A stretch of 64,000 nt of DNA from Intestinimonas butyriciproducens (GTDB taxonomy: Bacteria > Bacillota > Clostridia > Oscillospirales > Butyricicoccaceae): positions 186,001 to 250,000 of the forward strand of contig NZ_JACJKW010000001.1 of assembly GCF_016901775.1 (NCBI RefSeq), given 5' to 3'. Positions within the stretch are counted from its first letter, which is position 1. Every line of letters begins with the position of its first letter. The notes below the pieces were generated by a model. The model ran no database searches. It was not told the origin of the DNA and worked only from the letters and a program-made list of their open reading frames with translations. A program made the translations under genes and the position numbers. Positions 52,018 to 58,985 of the stretch are shown piece by piece.

Positions 52018-52205
52018 TGAGTGTTCCGAAAAAGTGGCTTAGGCCACTTTTTCGGGTTTTTGCAAGGGGCTGTGTGCAGCCATTCGGCCACACTGGCCCC
52101 TTGCAAGGTGCAAAAAGCCACCCGCAGGTCGCGGATTTTTGCGGATTGATGAGGGGGAGGAAACAGGTTTCGCTCCAGCTGGATCTGTTTTGCGATAGTC
52201 TGAAT
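52016..52205 (-). mobile_element. Structured repeat element, copy B
   Basis: About 190 bp between two near-identical terminator hairpins, in reverse orientation to copy A. Read on the minus strand, it starts TTCAGACTATCG and contains AATCCGCAAAAATCCGCGACC, then GTGGCTTTTTGCA. It continues to CAGCCCCTTGCAAAAAC and ends with the hairpin AAAAAGTGGC/GCCACTTTTT. These blocks are shared with A and C in the same order. It separates the convergent M16 peptidase and ornithine-cyclodeaminase-family genes. No protein gene is convincingly present. Confidence 0.7.
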
Positions 52206-52232
52206 CCGCCGCTTGAATAGCAAGCGGCGGAT
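52204..52232 (-). terminator. Terminator hairpin, right duplicate flanking repeat element B
   Basis: ATCCGCCGCTTG pairs with CAAGCGGCGGAT. The plus-strand side continues into ATTTTC. It also serves as the first hairpin after the leftward ornithine-cyclodeaminase-family gene. Confidence 0.85.
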
Positions 52233-52263
52233 TTTCTGTACAGGTCGGATTTTGATCAACAGA

Positions 52264-53247
52264 TCAGCCGATTTCCACCATGGTGCCCCTTCCTTTTTCC
52301 AGGGCCAGCCGGTAAATAAGGTGGGCGGCGGACAGGTCTTCCACAGCAATGCCCACCGATTCAAAAAAGGTGATTTCTTCCGGACTTTGCCGGCCGGGCA
52401 CGGTGCCCAGAAGCACCTGGCCCACTTCGCCCCGGATGTTGTCCATGGAAAGCTCCCCTTTTTCCAGAGGGATCACCAGATCTCCGCCGTCCCGCAAAGC
52501 GGCCTGGCGCTGATCCAGGTAGATGGCCGAGCGGCAGACGGTGCGGCTGTCCACCTCCCGGGCTGTGGGGGCGCAGGCGCCTACGGCGTTGATGTGGGCG
52601 CCTTTTTTGATCCATTCTCCTTTCACCAGCGGTTCCTTGGCCTGGGTAACGGTGCAGAGAATATCCGCCTGTTCTACGGCTTCATGAGGAGTTTTGCACA
52701 GGACGGCCGTGAGCCCCAGCTGCTCTTCTGCCCATTTGCAGCAGGCTTCTCCACCGGCGGGAGTGCGGTTCCAAACGAAGACACGGCGGATGGGGCGCAC
52801 CTGGGATATGGCCTGGATATGCATCCGGCCAATGCGCCCGGCGCCCAGCAGTCCCAGGTCACAGCTGCCCTCCCGGGCCAGCACACGGGTGGCCGCGGCG
52901 CTGGCTGCGGCGGTGCGCAGCGCAGTAATGTGCTCGGCGTCCACAATGGCCAGAAGAGCGCCGGTAACGCTGTCAAACAAGGGGATAATTCCCTGACTGG
53001 TGCCGTTTTTCTTGGCCTCGGCGCCGGGAAAGACAATGGTCTTGACGCCGCAGATTTCCTGCTGCTGGTTGTCCGATGCCATGAGAGCAAACATATTTCC
53101 CTTTTTCTGAGGCATCATGCTCCGCTGAAGCATAGCGGTTTTTCCGGCAGAAATGTCCCGGAATGTTTCCTCCATGGCACAGATGCAGGCTTCCATGGTG
53201 AGAAGTTCTTCTGCGTCTTTTTTTCCGATGATCAGAGTCTGGTTCAT
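52264..53247 (-). CDS. Ornithine cyclodeaminase / mu-crystallin family oxidoreductase
   Basis: NAD(P)-dependent enzyme of 327 residues. It has the substrate-side LRTAAASAAATRVLA, the Rossmann turn GLLGAGRIGRMHIQA near residue 130, the HINAVGACAPTAREVD block and the late ESVGIAVEDLSAA. Family members include ornithine cyclodeaminase, alanine dehydrogenase and ketimine reductases, and the substrate cannot be told here. It has its own promoter and runs towards repeat element B. Confidence 0.9.
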   Translation of the reverse strand: MNQTLIIGKKDAEELLTMEACICAMEETFRDISAGKTAMLQRSMMPQKKGNMFALMASDNQQQEICGVKTIVFPGAEAKKNGTSQGIIPLFDSVTGALLAIVDAEHITALRTAAASAAATRVLAREGSCDLGLLGAGRIGRMHIQAISQVRPIRRVFVWNRTPAGGEACCKWAEEQLGLTAVLCKTPHEAVEQADILCTVTQAKEPLVKGEWIKKGAHINAVGACAPTAREVDSRTVCRSAIYLDQRQAALRDGGDLVIPLEKGELSMDNIRGEVGQVLLGTVPGRQSPEEITFFESVGIAVEDLSAAHLIYRLALEKGRGTMVEIG

Positions 53248-53290
53248 GGCGGTCCCCCTCTTTCCTTTGGATGATTTTTATGATAGTCCT

Positions 53291-53319
53291 ATTATAAAAC
53301 GAAAAAAAGGCGGCCGCAA
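53291..53319 (-). promoter_or_regulatory. Promoter of the ornithine-cyclodeaminase-family gene
   Basis: TTGCGG at 53314-53319 and TATAAT at 53291-53296, 17 bp spacing. The -35 box lies in the loop of the preceding terminator hairpin. Confidence 0.7.
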
Positions 53320-53333
53320 GGCCGCCTTTTGAA
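53306..53333 (-). terminator. Terminator of the DUF3592 gene
   Basis: AAAAGGCGGCC pairs with GGCCGCCTTTT around TTGC on the minus strand, with a longer T run after it. Confidence 0.85.
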
Positions 53334-53344
53334 TGTGCCCTCAA

Positions 53345-53400
53345 AGGGGCAAAAGCCAATATTCCGGTTTTTACAAGAGGCTGTGTGCGGTGCGGGACAT
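53345..53400 (-). repeat. Repeat family remnant E (right half)
   Basis: On the minus strand GCACACAGCCTCTTGTAAAA and the following CCGG..TATTGGC match the right half of copies B and C. The left half and duplicated hairpins are absent. It lies directly at the stop codon of the DUF3592 gene. Confidence 0.5.
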
Positions 53401-54279
53401 TCAGCTTTTTTGCCGGCGCTTCTGCCGGGTCAGGCCCCAGATGCCCCAGGACAGGGTGATCATCCCCATGGCGCTTCCGCCCAGTGCACCGGTCCACACA
53501 AGGCCCCGGTTGGCCGGGATATGCCCTTGCTGCCAGCCGGTGTTGTAGTAGATAATCAATTTGTCACCCCGGTAATAGCTGTTGGGCAGCAAGGAGAAGG
53601 GCGAGGTCACCGCATGGACGCCCTTTTCCTTGTCTTTCCACTGGAAAGTGACGCTGGCGCCACGGCCGTCTCCATCGGGGTATTGGACCTGGGCCCGCAC
53701 CTGCACACCGGTCCAGATATAGCGAAGTTCGGTAGCCACCAGCAGAATGACAAAAACCATGCATACCACACCGGTCAGGATCAGAATGCGGAAAATCCGT
53801 CCTTTGGCCTGGTGGGATTTGCCTTTTTCCATGTCCCGCCGCATCCATGCTGCCCGTGTACCGATGACAAAGGCGCAGCAGGCGGCCAGACCCATGACCC
53901 CCGACAGCACCAGACGCCGGGCATCGCCTTTGGCGATCACAAGACCGGTTTCCGGCCAATAATAAAGGGAGCGGGTTTCTCCGATTTCCACATCCCCCCG
54001 GGCGTCGCCAGTCAGGCGCAGTTCTTCCCCGCCATAGGTAAATTCATATACCGGGAACTGGTCGTAGGAGTTGTAGTATCCTCCGTTTTTGTTCTGACGC
54101 AGCGAGCGGCTGCGTTCCATGTCCACCACCGTGCCTTCCACCTGGATGCTTCCTCGCTTTTCGCTGAAATGCACCGCCAGAGGGGGCATGGCCATGGCGG
54201 CAAACAGCGCCGTCAGCACAAAGGCCACGATCATGGTCCGCCTGGTGGGAAGCGGTTTCTTTGTTCTCCCTTTTTCCAT
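53401..54279 (-). CDS. DUF3592 family membrane protein
   Basis: A 292-residue protein. A transmembrane helix (MIVAFVLTALFAAMAMPPLAV) precedes a beta domain with the DUF3592-like pattern GTVVDMERSRS, PVYEFTYGGEEL, and IGETRSLYYWPETG. Two more helices are followed by a second similar external beta domain (VRAQVQYPDGDGRG to LIIYYNTGW) and a final helix, so it looks like a tandem duplication of the domain. ATG at 54279 follows GGGAGG. Function is unknown. Confidence 0.7.
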   Translation of the reverse strand: MEKGRTKKPLPTRRTMIVAFVLTALFAAMAMPPLAVHFSEKRGSIQVEGTVVDMERSRSLRQNKNGGYYNSYDQFPVYEFTYGGEELRLTGDARGDVEIGETRSLYYWPETGLVIAKGDARRLVLSGVMGLAACCAFVIGTRAAWMRRDMEKGKSHQAKGRIFRILILTGVVCMVFVILLVATELRYIWTGVQVRAQVQYPDGDGRGASVTFQWKDKEKGVHAVTSPFSLLPNSYYRGDKLIIYYNTGWQQGHIPANRGLVWTGALGGSAMGMITLSWGIWGLTRQKRRQKS

Positions 54280-54319
54280 TGTGTCCTCCCTCTGTTCCTT
54301 TTCAGGGAAATCTTTTCCC

Positions 54320-54348
54320 ATTGTACCCCCATTTGCAGCCTGGTACAA
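54320..54348 (-). promoter_or_regulatory. Promoter of the DUF3592 gene
   Basis: TTGTAC at 54343-54348 and TACAAT at 54320-54325, 17 bp spacing. Confidence 0.65.
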
Positions 54349-54361
54349 GGCCCGGGCCCTA

Positions 54362-54391
54362 CAAAAAAGCGGGAGGCTTGCCTCCCGCTTT
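54362..54391 (-). terminator. Terminator of the LeuA-regulatory-domain gene
   Basis: AAAGCGGGAGGC pairs with GCCTCCCGCTTT, with a T run on the minus strand. Confidence 0.9.
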
Positions 54392-54393
54392 GG

Positions 54394-54795
54394 TTACTTT
54401 GCCAGAATCTGATTGACGCCGTCCAGATAGGCTTTGATACTGGCTTCGATGATGTCGGTGCTCAGGCCCACGCCGGTGATGGTGTTTCCATCATGCTCCA
54501 GCTGCACCTCCACCTGGCCTTGGGCGTCCATGCCCCGGCTCATCGAGCGGATGCTGTAACTGACCAGCTGGGCGCCGGTCTGTACAATGTTTTCAATGGC
54601 GTGAAAGGCTGCCTCGATGGGACCGATGCCGAAGGCCACCGTCTCCATGCCATCTCCATTGTAGCACAGGCTCACATTGGCAGTTGCCGAAATATGGGAG
54701 CCGGAGTTGACCACATAGCCCTGAAGCATCCAGCGGTCTTTGCACCAGTCTTCTTCTTCCCAATTTTCGTCCCGGGTTTTTTTGATCAGATCCAT
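54394..54795 (-). CDS. Free-standing 2-isopropylmalate synthase regulatory (LeuA dimerisation) domain
   Basis: A 133-residue protein that matches only the C-terminal allosteric domain of LeuA, which binds leucine for feedback control. The strands GYVVNSGSHISATANVSL, VAFGIGPIEAAFHAIENIV, and the end signature GVGLSTDIIEASIKAYLDGVN are typical. No catalytic TIM barrel is encoded in this frame or beside it. The ATG is preceded by AGAGGAGAAGG. It is expressed behind a leucine T-box, so it should be made when leucine-tRNA is uncharged. Confidence 0.88.
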   Translation of the reverse strand: MDLIKKTRDENWEEEDWCKDRWMLQGYVVNSGSHISATANVSLCYNGDGMETVAFGIGPIEAAFHAIENIVQTGAQLVSYSIRSMSRGMDAQGQVEVQLEHDGNTITGVGLSTDIIEASIKAYLDGVNQILAK

Positions 54796-54841
54796 TTTTC
54801 CTTCTCCTCTTTCGATGAAAACTGGCAGGGGAGGCAAACCA

Positions 54842-55116
54842 ATAAAAAACCGTCTCCTGCAAAAAGATGCAAGAGACGGAATCAGGTGCAATCCCGCGGT
54901 ACCACTCTTGTTGGCCAAAGGGCCCACTCGGTCGGGGCCATCACCCCGTGCCCTGATAACGGTGGGCTTCCGGCGCGCTTACTGGGCAAAATGCCGTTGG
55001 GCTTGCTGCTCATGGGTCAGTTAGAAAAGCCTTCTGCCGCTGTCTTGCACCATCCGACAGCTCTCTGCAGGCCAGGCGGGCTTCTTTTCCCCCAGTCAAT
55101 GCATTTGGGTTGGTTT
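54842..55116 (-). ncRNA. T-box leader with CUG (Leu) specifier
   Basis: The T-box GAGTGGTACCGCGG lies at 54894-54907 on the minus strand. The terminator stem CCGTCTCTTGCA / TGCAGGAGACGG then runs into TTTTTT (54842-54879). Stem I shows the distal AGAGAGC bulge and GGATGGTGCAAG loop, and TAA-CTG-ACC, which places specifier CTG at 55018-55020. It controls the free-standing LeuA domain. Confidence 0.92.
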
Positions 55117-55122
55117 CTTACA

Positions 55123-55151
55123 AGATTAAACCATTTTTCTCTGGTTGTCAA
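55123..55151 (-). promoter_or_regulatory. Promoter of the Leu T-box transcript
   Basis: TTGACA at 55146-55151 and TAATCT at 55123-55128, 17 bp spacing. Confidence 0.85.
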
Positions 55152-55177
55152 GGGCGATTTCTGCCAAAAAAGCAGCT

Positions 55178-55894
55178 TCAGTGCAGGAGGGAAAGAACTT
55201 TTCCCACACTGTCCTGGATAAACAGGCTGGCTCGTCCCTCCCGGCCGGTTTCGGTGCGGTTGATGAGCACCAGGTGCCGGCCGTTGAAATAGTCCAGCAG
55301 TCCTGCGGCAGGATAGACAACCAGAGAAGTGCCTGCCACGATCAGCAGATCGGCCCGGGCGATCTCTTCCACCGCCTGGGTAAGAATGCGGGTATCCAGA
55401 CTTTCTTCATAGAGCACCACATCGGGCTTGATCACGCCCCCGCAGGGACAGAGGGGAACGCCTTCGCTGCGCAGGATATCGCTCATGCCGAAAAGTCTGC
55501 CGCATTTCTGGCAGTAATTCCGGTGTACCGTGCCGTGAAGCTCCAGCACCCGGCGGCTGCCTGCCATCTGATGCAGTCCGTCGATGTTCTGGGTGATCAC
55601 CGCTTTCAGCTTTCCCTCCTGTTCCAGCTGGGCCAGCTTTTCGTGGGCCGGGTTGGGCTGGGCCTCCGGCCAGAGCATCTTATCCCGGTAAAACCGGTAA
55701 AATTCCTCCGGATCCTTTTCGAAAAAACTGCGGCTGATGATCTGCTCCGGGGGATAGTGGTATTTCATATGATAGAGTCCGTCGGTGCTGCGAAAATCGG
55801 GGATGCCGCTTTCGGTGGAGACGCCGGCGCCGCCAAAAAAGACGATATAGCTGCTTTCGTCCACAAACTGCTGCAGCTGTTGTATCTTGTCCAT
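55178..55894 (-). CDS. Sir2-family NAD-dependent protein deacylase
   Basis: Sirtuin of 238 residues that removes acyl groups from lysines while consuming NAD+. It has the NAD site FFGGAGVSTESGIPDFRS, TQNIDGLH, the catalytic His in ELHGTVH, a four-Cys zinc site (CQKCG ... CPCGG) and GTSLVVYPAAG. ATG at 55894 follows AAGGAG; an upstream ATG at 55915 is less likely. It ends the arsC/spx-yccF-thpR-M55-sir2 run. Confidence 0.95.
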   Translation of the reverse strand: MDKIQQLQQFVDESSYIVFFGGAGVSTESGIPDFRSTDGLYHMKYHYPPEQIISRSFFEKDPEEFYRFYRDKMLWPEAQPNPAHEKLAQLEQEGKLKAVITQNIDGLHQMAGSRRVLELHGTVHRNYCQKCGRLFGMSDILRSEGVPLCPCGGVIKPDVVLYEESLDTRILTQAVEEIARADLLIVAGTSLVVYPAAGLLDYFNGRHLVLINRTETGREGRASLFIQDSVGKVLSLLH

Positions 55895-55921
55895 GAACCA
55901 GGACTCCTTTCGCAAGAGGAT

Positions 55922-56719
55922 TTAAAGAACAAACCGGAAGAAGCGCATCACTTCAAAATAATCATCGGTTTCAAAGGAGATGGTGCAGTCATCCAAACGC
56001 TGTGCGCCAGGATAAAAAGCGTTTTTGGCCGCCAGATTGTGGTCTTTGTAGCACACTTCTACGGTAAAATGCTCCGGAAGAGCGGAAACTTTCCCCTGAA
56101 AAGGCTGGGAGAGGGCACGCTTCACATCGGCCCGGATGAGCTGCTGGGCCTTCTGAGGAGCCAGGCAGCGCAGCGCACCGCCCACACCGGCCTTGACTGC
56201 CGTAGTCACCAGGCAGGGGTGGAGATCCTGGGAATCTTCGCACAGCTGCTGGTCCCCGGAAAGGTAGACAGTGGGCACGCCCAGGCTGGCGGCGCACAGG
56301 CTGAACATCATAAATTCGCTGCAAATCCGGCCGTTGAGCTTGATGTAGGCCGCCCGTCCGCTGACGGTGTGGGACATGGGATTGCCCTCCCGGGAAGCGG
56401 CGCCATGATAACCCACGAACAAGGCGGCGTCAAAGCTCTTGTCCAGCCCCTCCACCATCAGGAAGGGATGCCCCGACCAGCCTTTGATGATCTGGGCGCA
56501 GGGCGGCAGGACTTTGCTGTCGATGTTGCAGGCTGGGCCGTGGGCGTCTTTGATGACGATCTCGTCGGCTCCCGCCTCCATGGCCCCTTCACAGGCTGCC
56601 AGCACTTCTTTTGTCATTTCGTCGCAGTGGTAGGGATAGTTGGGATTGCCGGGGCGGCAATCCTCGTGGGAAAGAGTGGTGGCTATGCCTTCGATGTCGG
56701 CGCTGATGAATACTTTCAT
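55922..56719 (-). CDS. M55 family D-aminopeptidase
   Basis: Zinc aminopeptidase of 265 residues related to B. subtilis DppA, which trims D-Ala-containing peptides from the wall. Zinc-site motifs are SADIEG (Asp and Glu, residues 6-11), DAHG, GYHG and the later SGDQQLCED. It overlaps thpR by 4 bp and lies 27 bp before sir2. Function in wall peptide recycling is inferred from the family. Confidence 0.9.
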   Translation of the reverse strand: MKVFISADIEGIATTLSHEDCRPGNPNYPYHCDEMTKEVLAACEGAMEAGADEIVIKDAHGPACNIDSKVLPPCAQIIKGWSGHPFLMVEGLDKSFDAALFVGYHGAASREGNPMSHTVSGRAAYIKLNGRICSEFMMFSLCAASLGVPTVYLSGDQQLCEDSQDLHPCLVTTAVKAGVGGALRCLAPQKAQQLIRADVKRALSQPFQGKVSALPEHFTVEVCYKDHNLAAKNAFYPGAQRLDDCTISFETDDYFEVMRFFRFVL

Positions 56720-57267
56720 ATGGATCGCTCCTTTCGATTGGTATGCATTTCTTCCAAATGGATCTGATGCAGGATGCGGTAGCTGGTGCCGCCAGGGGAC
56801 GGGATGGATTCCATGAGAGAAATCGTCCGCACAGGGAGAACCAAGGGAGACAGGGGAAGGCGCTCCCAGGCTGTTTCCTTTTTCCCCCGACGCAGAAGGG
56901 TGATGTGAGGGGAAAAGGGCCGTTTTTCCAAAAAGATGCCCTCTTGCTCCAGCTGCTGAGCCAACCGTTTTTGTATTTCCATGAGGGGATGGCTTGGCTG
57001 CGGACGCAGGAAGATCACATCTCCTTTTTCCCCGGGAAATCGTCCCAGGTGGGAAAAGGTGAGAGCAAATTCTCGGCCTTCCACCCTGGAAAGGGCCTGA
57101 CAGGCGGCCTTTTCATCGGGCTGCTCTCCCAGAAAGGCCAAAGTCAGATGGAATTTTTCCGGTCTTTCCCATCGGGCCAGCGGGTCCCGTTTTTGCAGCC
57201 GCTGGGAAAGACCCCAGATCTGTTCCCGGCAGCGCCTTGTCACCGGCAGGGCGATAAACAGACGCAT
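56716..57267 (-). CDS. thpR: RNA 2',3'-cyclic phosphodiesterase (LigT/ThpR)
   Basis: 2H phosphoesterase of 183 residues that opens 2',3'-cyclic phosphates. Its two catalytic HxTx motifs are HLTL in EKFHLTLAFLGE and HITL in FSPHITLLRR, at the expected separation. It starts 9 bp after the yccF gene and overlaps the M55 gene. Confidence 0.94.
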   Translation of the reverse strand: MRLFIALPVTRRCREQIWGLSQRLQKRDPLARWERPEKFHLTLAFLGEQPDEKAACQALSRVEGREFALTFSHLGRFPGEKGDVIFLRPQPSHPLMEIQKRLAQQLEQEGIFLEKRPFSPHITLLRRGKKETAWERLPLSPLVLPVRTISLMESIPSPGGTSYRILHQIHLEEMHTNRKERSI

Positions 57268-57276
57268 AGCCCCTCC

Positions 57277-57636
57277 TTATTTCACCCGGGCCCCAAAGGG
57301 CATCAGAGCCAGTTGAGCCAGCTTGAAGCACTGGAGCCCGAAAGGAATGCCGATAATGGTGATGCAATAGAGCAGGCCGGCTCCCACGGATACCAGGGCC
57401 AAGGGCAGGCCGCTGACGATGAGCCATACCAGATTGAACAAAAAGGATACGGCGCCGCCTCCGTAGACCACTTCCTTGCCAAAGGGAAACAGAGCCAGCC
57501 CGGCAAATTTAAAGCATTGCAGGCCGATGGGGATGCCCACAATGGTGATGCACCACAGCACGCCGGCCAGCAGCCAGGAAAGGCCTAGCGACCAGCCGCC
57601 CAGGCAGAGCCACAGCAGATTGCCCAAACAGCCCAT
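57277..57636 (-). CDS. YccF domain membrane protein
   Basis: A 119-residue protein with two copies of the YccF motif (GVLWCITIVGIPIGLQCFKFA and GLLYCITIIGIPFGLQCFKLA), each a membrane hairpin. Function is unknown. It starts 6 bp after the arsC/spx-like gene in the same transcript. Confidence 0.92.
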   Translation of the reverse strand: MGCLGNLLWLCLGGWSLGLSWLLAGVLWCITIVGIPIGLQCFKFAGLALFPFGKEVVYGGGAVSFLFNLVWLIVSGLPLALVSVGAGLLYCITIIGIPFGLQCFKLAQLALMPFGARVK

Positions 57637-57642
57637 AGCCTG

Positions 57643-57999
57643 TTATCCCTCCAAAGCGGCGGCCCATTCCCCTTCTTTGAACCCCAGAAGGACCCGGCCG
57701 TTGTCCAGAAGCAGGATGGGCCGCTTGACCAGCATGCCATCCTGGGCCAGCAGATCATATTGGGCCTTTTCCTCCATTTCCCCCAGCTTGTCCTTCAGCC
57801 CCATTTTCTGATAGAGCTGGCCGCTGGTGTTGAAGAATTTTTTCAAAGGCAGGCCGCTTTGTTTATGCCACTTCTCCAGCTCCTGGGCAGTGGGGTTCTG
57901 CTCCTTGATGGGCCGGGATTCATAAGAAAGACCGTGGCTGTCCAAAAAGGCCTGCGCTTTTTTGCAGGTGCTGCATTTGTTATAACAGATGAATACCAT
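57643..57999 (-). CDS. ArsC/Spx family thioredoxin-fold protein
   Basis: A 118-residue protein with an N-terminal redox motif CSTC (NKCSTCKKAQAFL), as in Spx and in thioredoxin-linked arsenate reductases. The C-terminal MLVKRPILLLDNGRVLLGF is typical of both. I cannot separate the two roles; a Spx-like or Spx-paralogue regulator is as likely as arsenate reduction. It heads the run of five genes ending with sir2. Confidence 0.85.
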   Translation of the reverse strand: MVFICYNKCSTCKKAQAFLDSHGLSYESRPIKEQNPTAQELEKWHKQSGLPLKKFFNTSGQLYQKMGLKDKLGEMEEKAQYDLLAQDGMLVKRPILLLDNGRVLLGFKEGEWAAALEG

Positions 58000-58041
58000 A
58001 AATTCCTCCTTGTGAAACAGATGGCGGATTTGTATGCCCCT

Positions 58042-58070
58042 ATTGTACCCCTATTCCAGAAAAGGGGCAA
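58042..58070 (-). promoter_or_regulatory. Promoter of the arsC/spx-yccF-thpR-M55-sir2 run
   Basis: TTGCCC at 58065-58070 and TACAAT at 58042-58047, 17 bp spacing. It abuts the left hairpin of repeat element C. Confidence 0.75.
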
Positions 58071-58075
58071 CAAAA

Positions 58076-58100
58076 AAGCCCTGGTATGCAGGGCTTTTTT
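58076..58100 (-). terminator. Terminator hairpin, left duplicate flanking repeat element C
   Basis: AAGCCCTG-GTATG-CAGGGCTT followed by T, identical over 25 bp to 58279-58303. On the minus strand this copy keeps its T run and is the effective terminator for nrdG. Confidence 0.85.
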
Positions 58101-58278
58101 GTTGTTGAAAACGACATAGGCAGGAAGGAGCTTTTGCCCTATCCCGAATCAATCTGCAAAAAGTCACGACCTGTGGGTGGCTTTTTGCACTTCTCAAGGG
58201 GCCAGTGTGGCCGGTGGGCTGCACGCAGCCCCTTGCAAAAACTCGAAAAAGTGGCATAGCCACTTTTTCCACATGTGT
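58101..58278 (+). mobile_element. Structured repeat element, copy C
   Basis: A 178 bp insert between two identical copies of the nrdG terminator hairpin. It has the long hairpin GCAAAAAGTC.../GGCTTTTTGCA, a central palindromic GGGGCCAGTGTGGCC and the CTGCACGCAG-CCCCTTGCAAAA block. The right-end hairpin is AAAAAGTGGC/GCCACTTTTT. These match copies A and B block by block. Orientation is opposite to that of the nearest gene nrdG, so the element is not simply part of one gene's 3' end. Confidence 0.7.
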
Positions 58279-58303
58279 AAGCCCTGGTATGCAGGGCTTT
58301 TTT
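58279..58303 (-). terminator. Terminator hairpin, right duplicate flanking repeat element C
   Basis: Same 25 bp as 58076-58100. It begins in the nrdG stop codon. On the minus strand its T run is cut off by the element, leaving ACAC. Confidence 0.85.
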
Positions 58304-58794
58304 CATTGGGGAGGCAGAACCTCTTTTAAAACCAGAATGCGTTGGTTGGAGCTGCCCCGGAAGGACAGGGTCAGATCCCGCAGCGCTTCCACATAGGGAC
58401 CGTCCACCAGAATATCGCAGGCGTGGAGCAAATCCCCAATGGCCGGACGGTCTTTGGCCATTTCCAGAAGCTGTTCCAGGGTGTAGCCCGAATAGATGGT
58501 CACATCCTTCCCCTGTTCCCTGGCCCCGCGGGCCAGAGGGAGAAGAGCTTCCGGCTGGCAGAATGGCTCCCCACCGGAGATGGTCAGGCCTTGCAGCAGG
58601 GGATTTTCTCCCATCCGCCGCAGCAGATCGGGAGTATCCCCCAAAAATCCCCCTTCAAAAGGATGGGTCTGGGGATTGTGGCAGCCAGGACAGTGGTGGG
58701 GGCAGCCTTGGGTAAAGACCACAAAGCGGATGCCCTCCCCGTCCACAATGGATTCCTCCACAATGCCGCTGAGCCGCAGCTCTTTAGACGCCAT
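58303..58794 (-). CDS. nrdG: Anaerobic ribonucleotide reductase activase (radical SAM)
   Basis: Radical-SAM enzyme that makes the glycyl radical on NrdD. The 4Fe-4S motif CxxxCxxC is CPHHCPGC, preceded by VVFTQG, and TISGGEPF is the SAM-binding loop. The ATG overlaps the tail-ORF by 11 bp, so the two proteins are translationally coupled. Length, 163 residues, is normal for NrdG. Confidence 0.95.
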   Translation of the reverse strand: MASKELRLSGIVEESIVDGEGIRFVVFTQGCPHHCPGCHNPQTHPFEGGFLGDTPDLLRRMGENPLLQGLTISGGEPFCQPEALLPLARGAREQGKDVTIYSGYTLEQLLEMAKDRPAIGDLLHACDILVDGPYVEALRDLTLSFRGSSNQRILVLKEVLPPQ

Positions 58795-58942
58795 GCTTGA
58801 TCCGGTCCTTTTCCTCCGCCCGCTTGGCGTTGTTAAAGCGGTCGGTGGTGCCCACCAGATAACCGGTGATCCGGCGGATCCGCTCAAATTTCACGCCCTG
58901 GCCTACGCAGGCCTCTTTCTGTGTCAGTTTTCCTTCGGTCAT
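58784..58942 (-). CDS. Separate glycyl-radical tail of class III ribonucleotide reductase
   Basis: A 52-residue protein. Residues 20-50 (RRITGYLVGTTDRFNNAK and RAEEKDRIKH) match the C-terminal glycyl-radical loop that in E. coli NrdD is part of the big subunit (there RRVCGYLGSPDARPFNAGK...). The radical site would be Gly27. It has its own ribosome site (GAAAGGAAG) and ATG, 43 bp after the nrdD stop, with stops between in the nrdD frame. It is followed by nrdG. Whether it joins NrdD as a stable subunit or as a replaceable part is not visible. Confidence 0.85.
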   Translation of the reverse strand: MTEGKLTQKEACVGQGVKFERIRRITGYLVGTTDRFNNAKRAEEKDRIKHGV

Positions 58943-58985
58943 GATGCAGACTTCCTTTCTATACAAAGTGAAATTTATTATTTAA

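Noticed and set aside
58943-58985. A frameshift or sequencing error separating nrdD from its tail
   Set aside because: The 43 bp gap is AT-rich with several stops and contains a proper ribosome site for the tail ORF, so two separate genes are the better reading.
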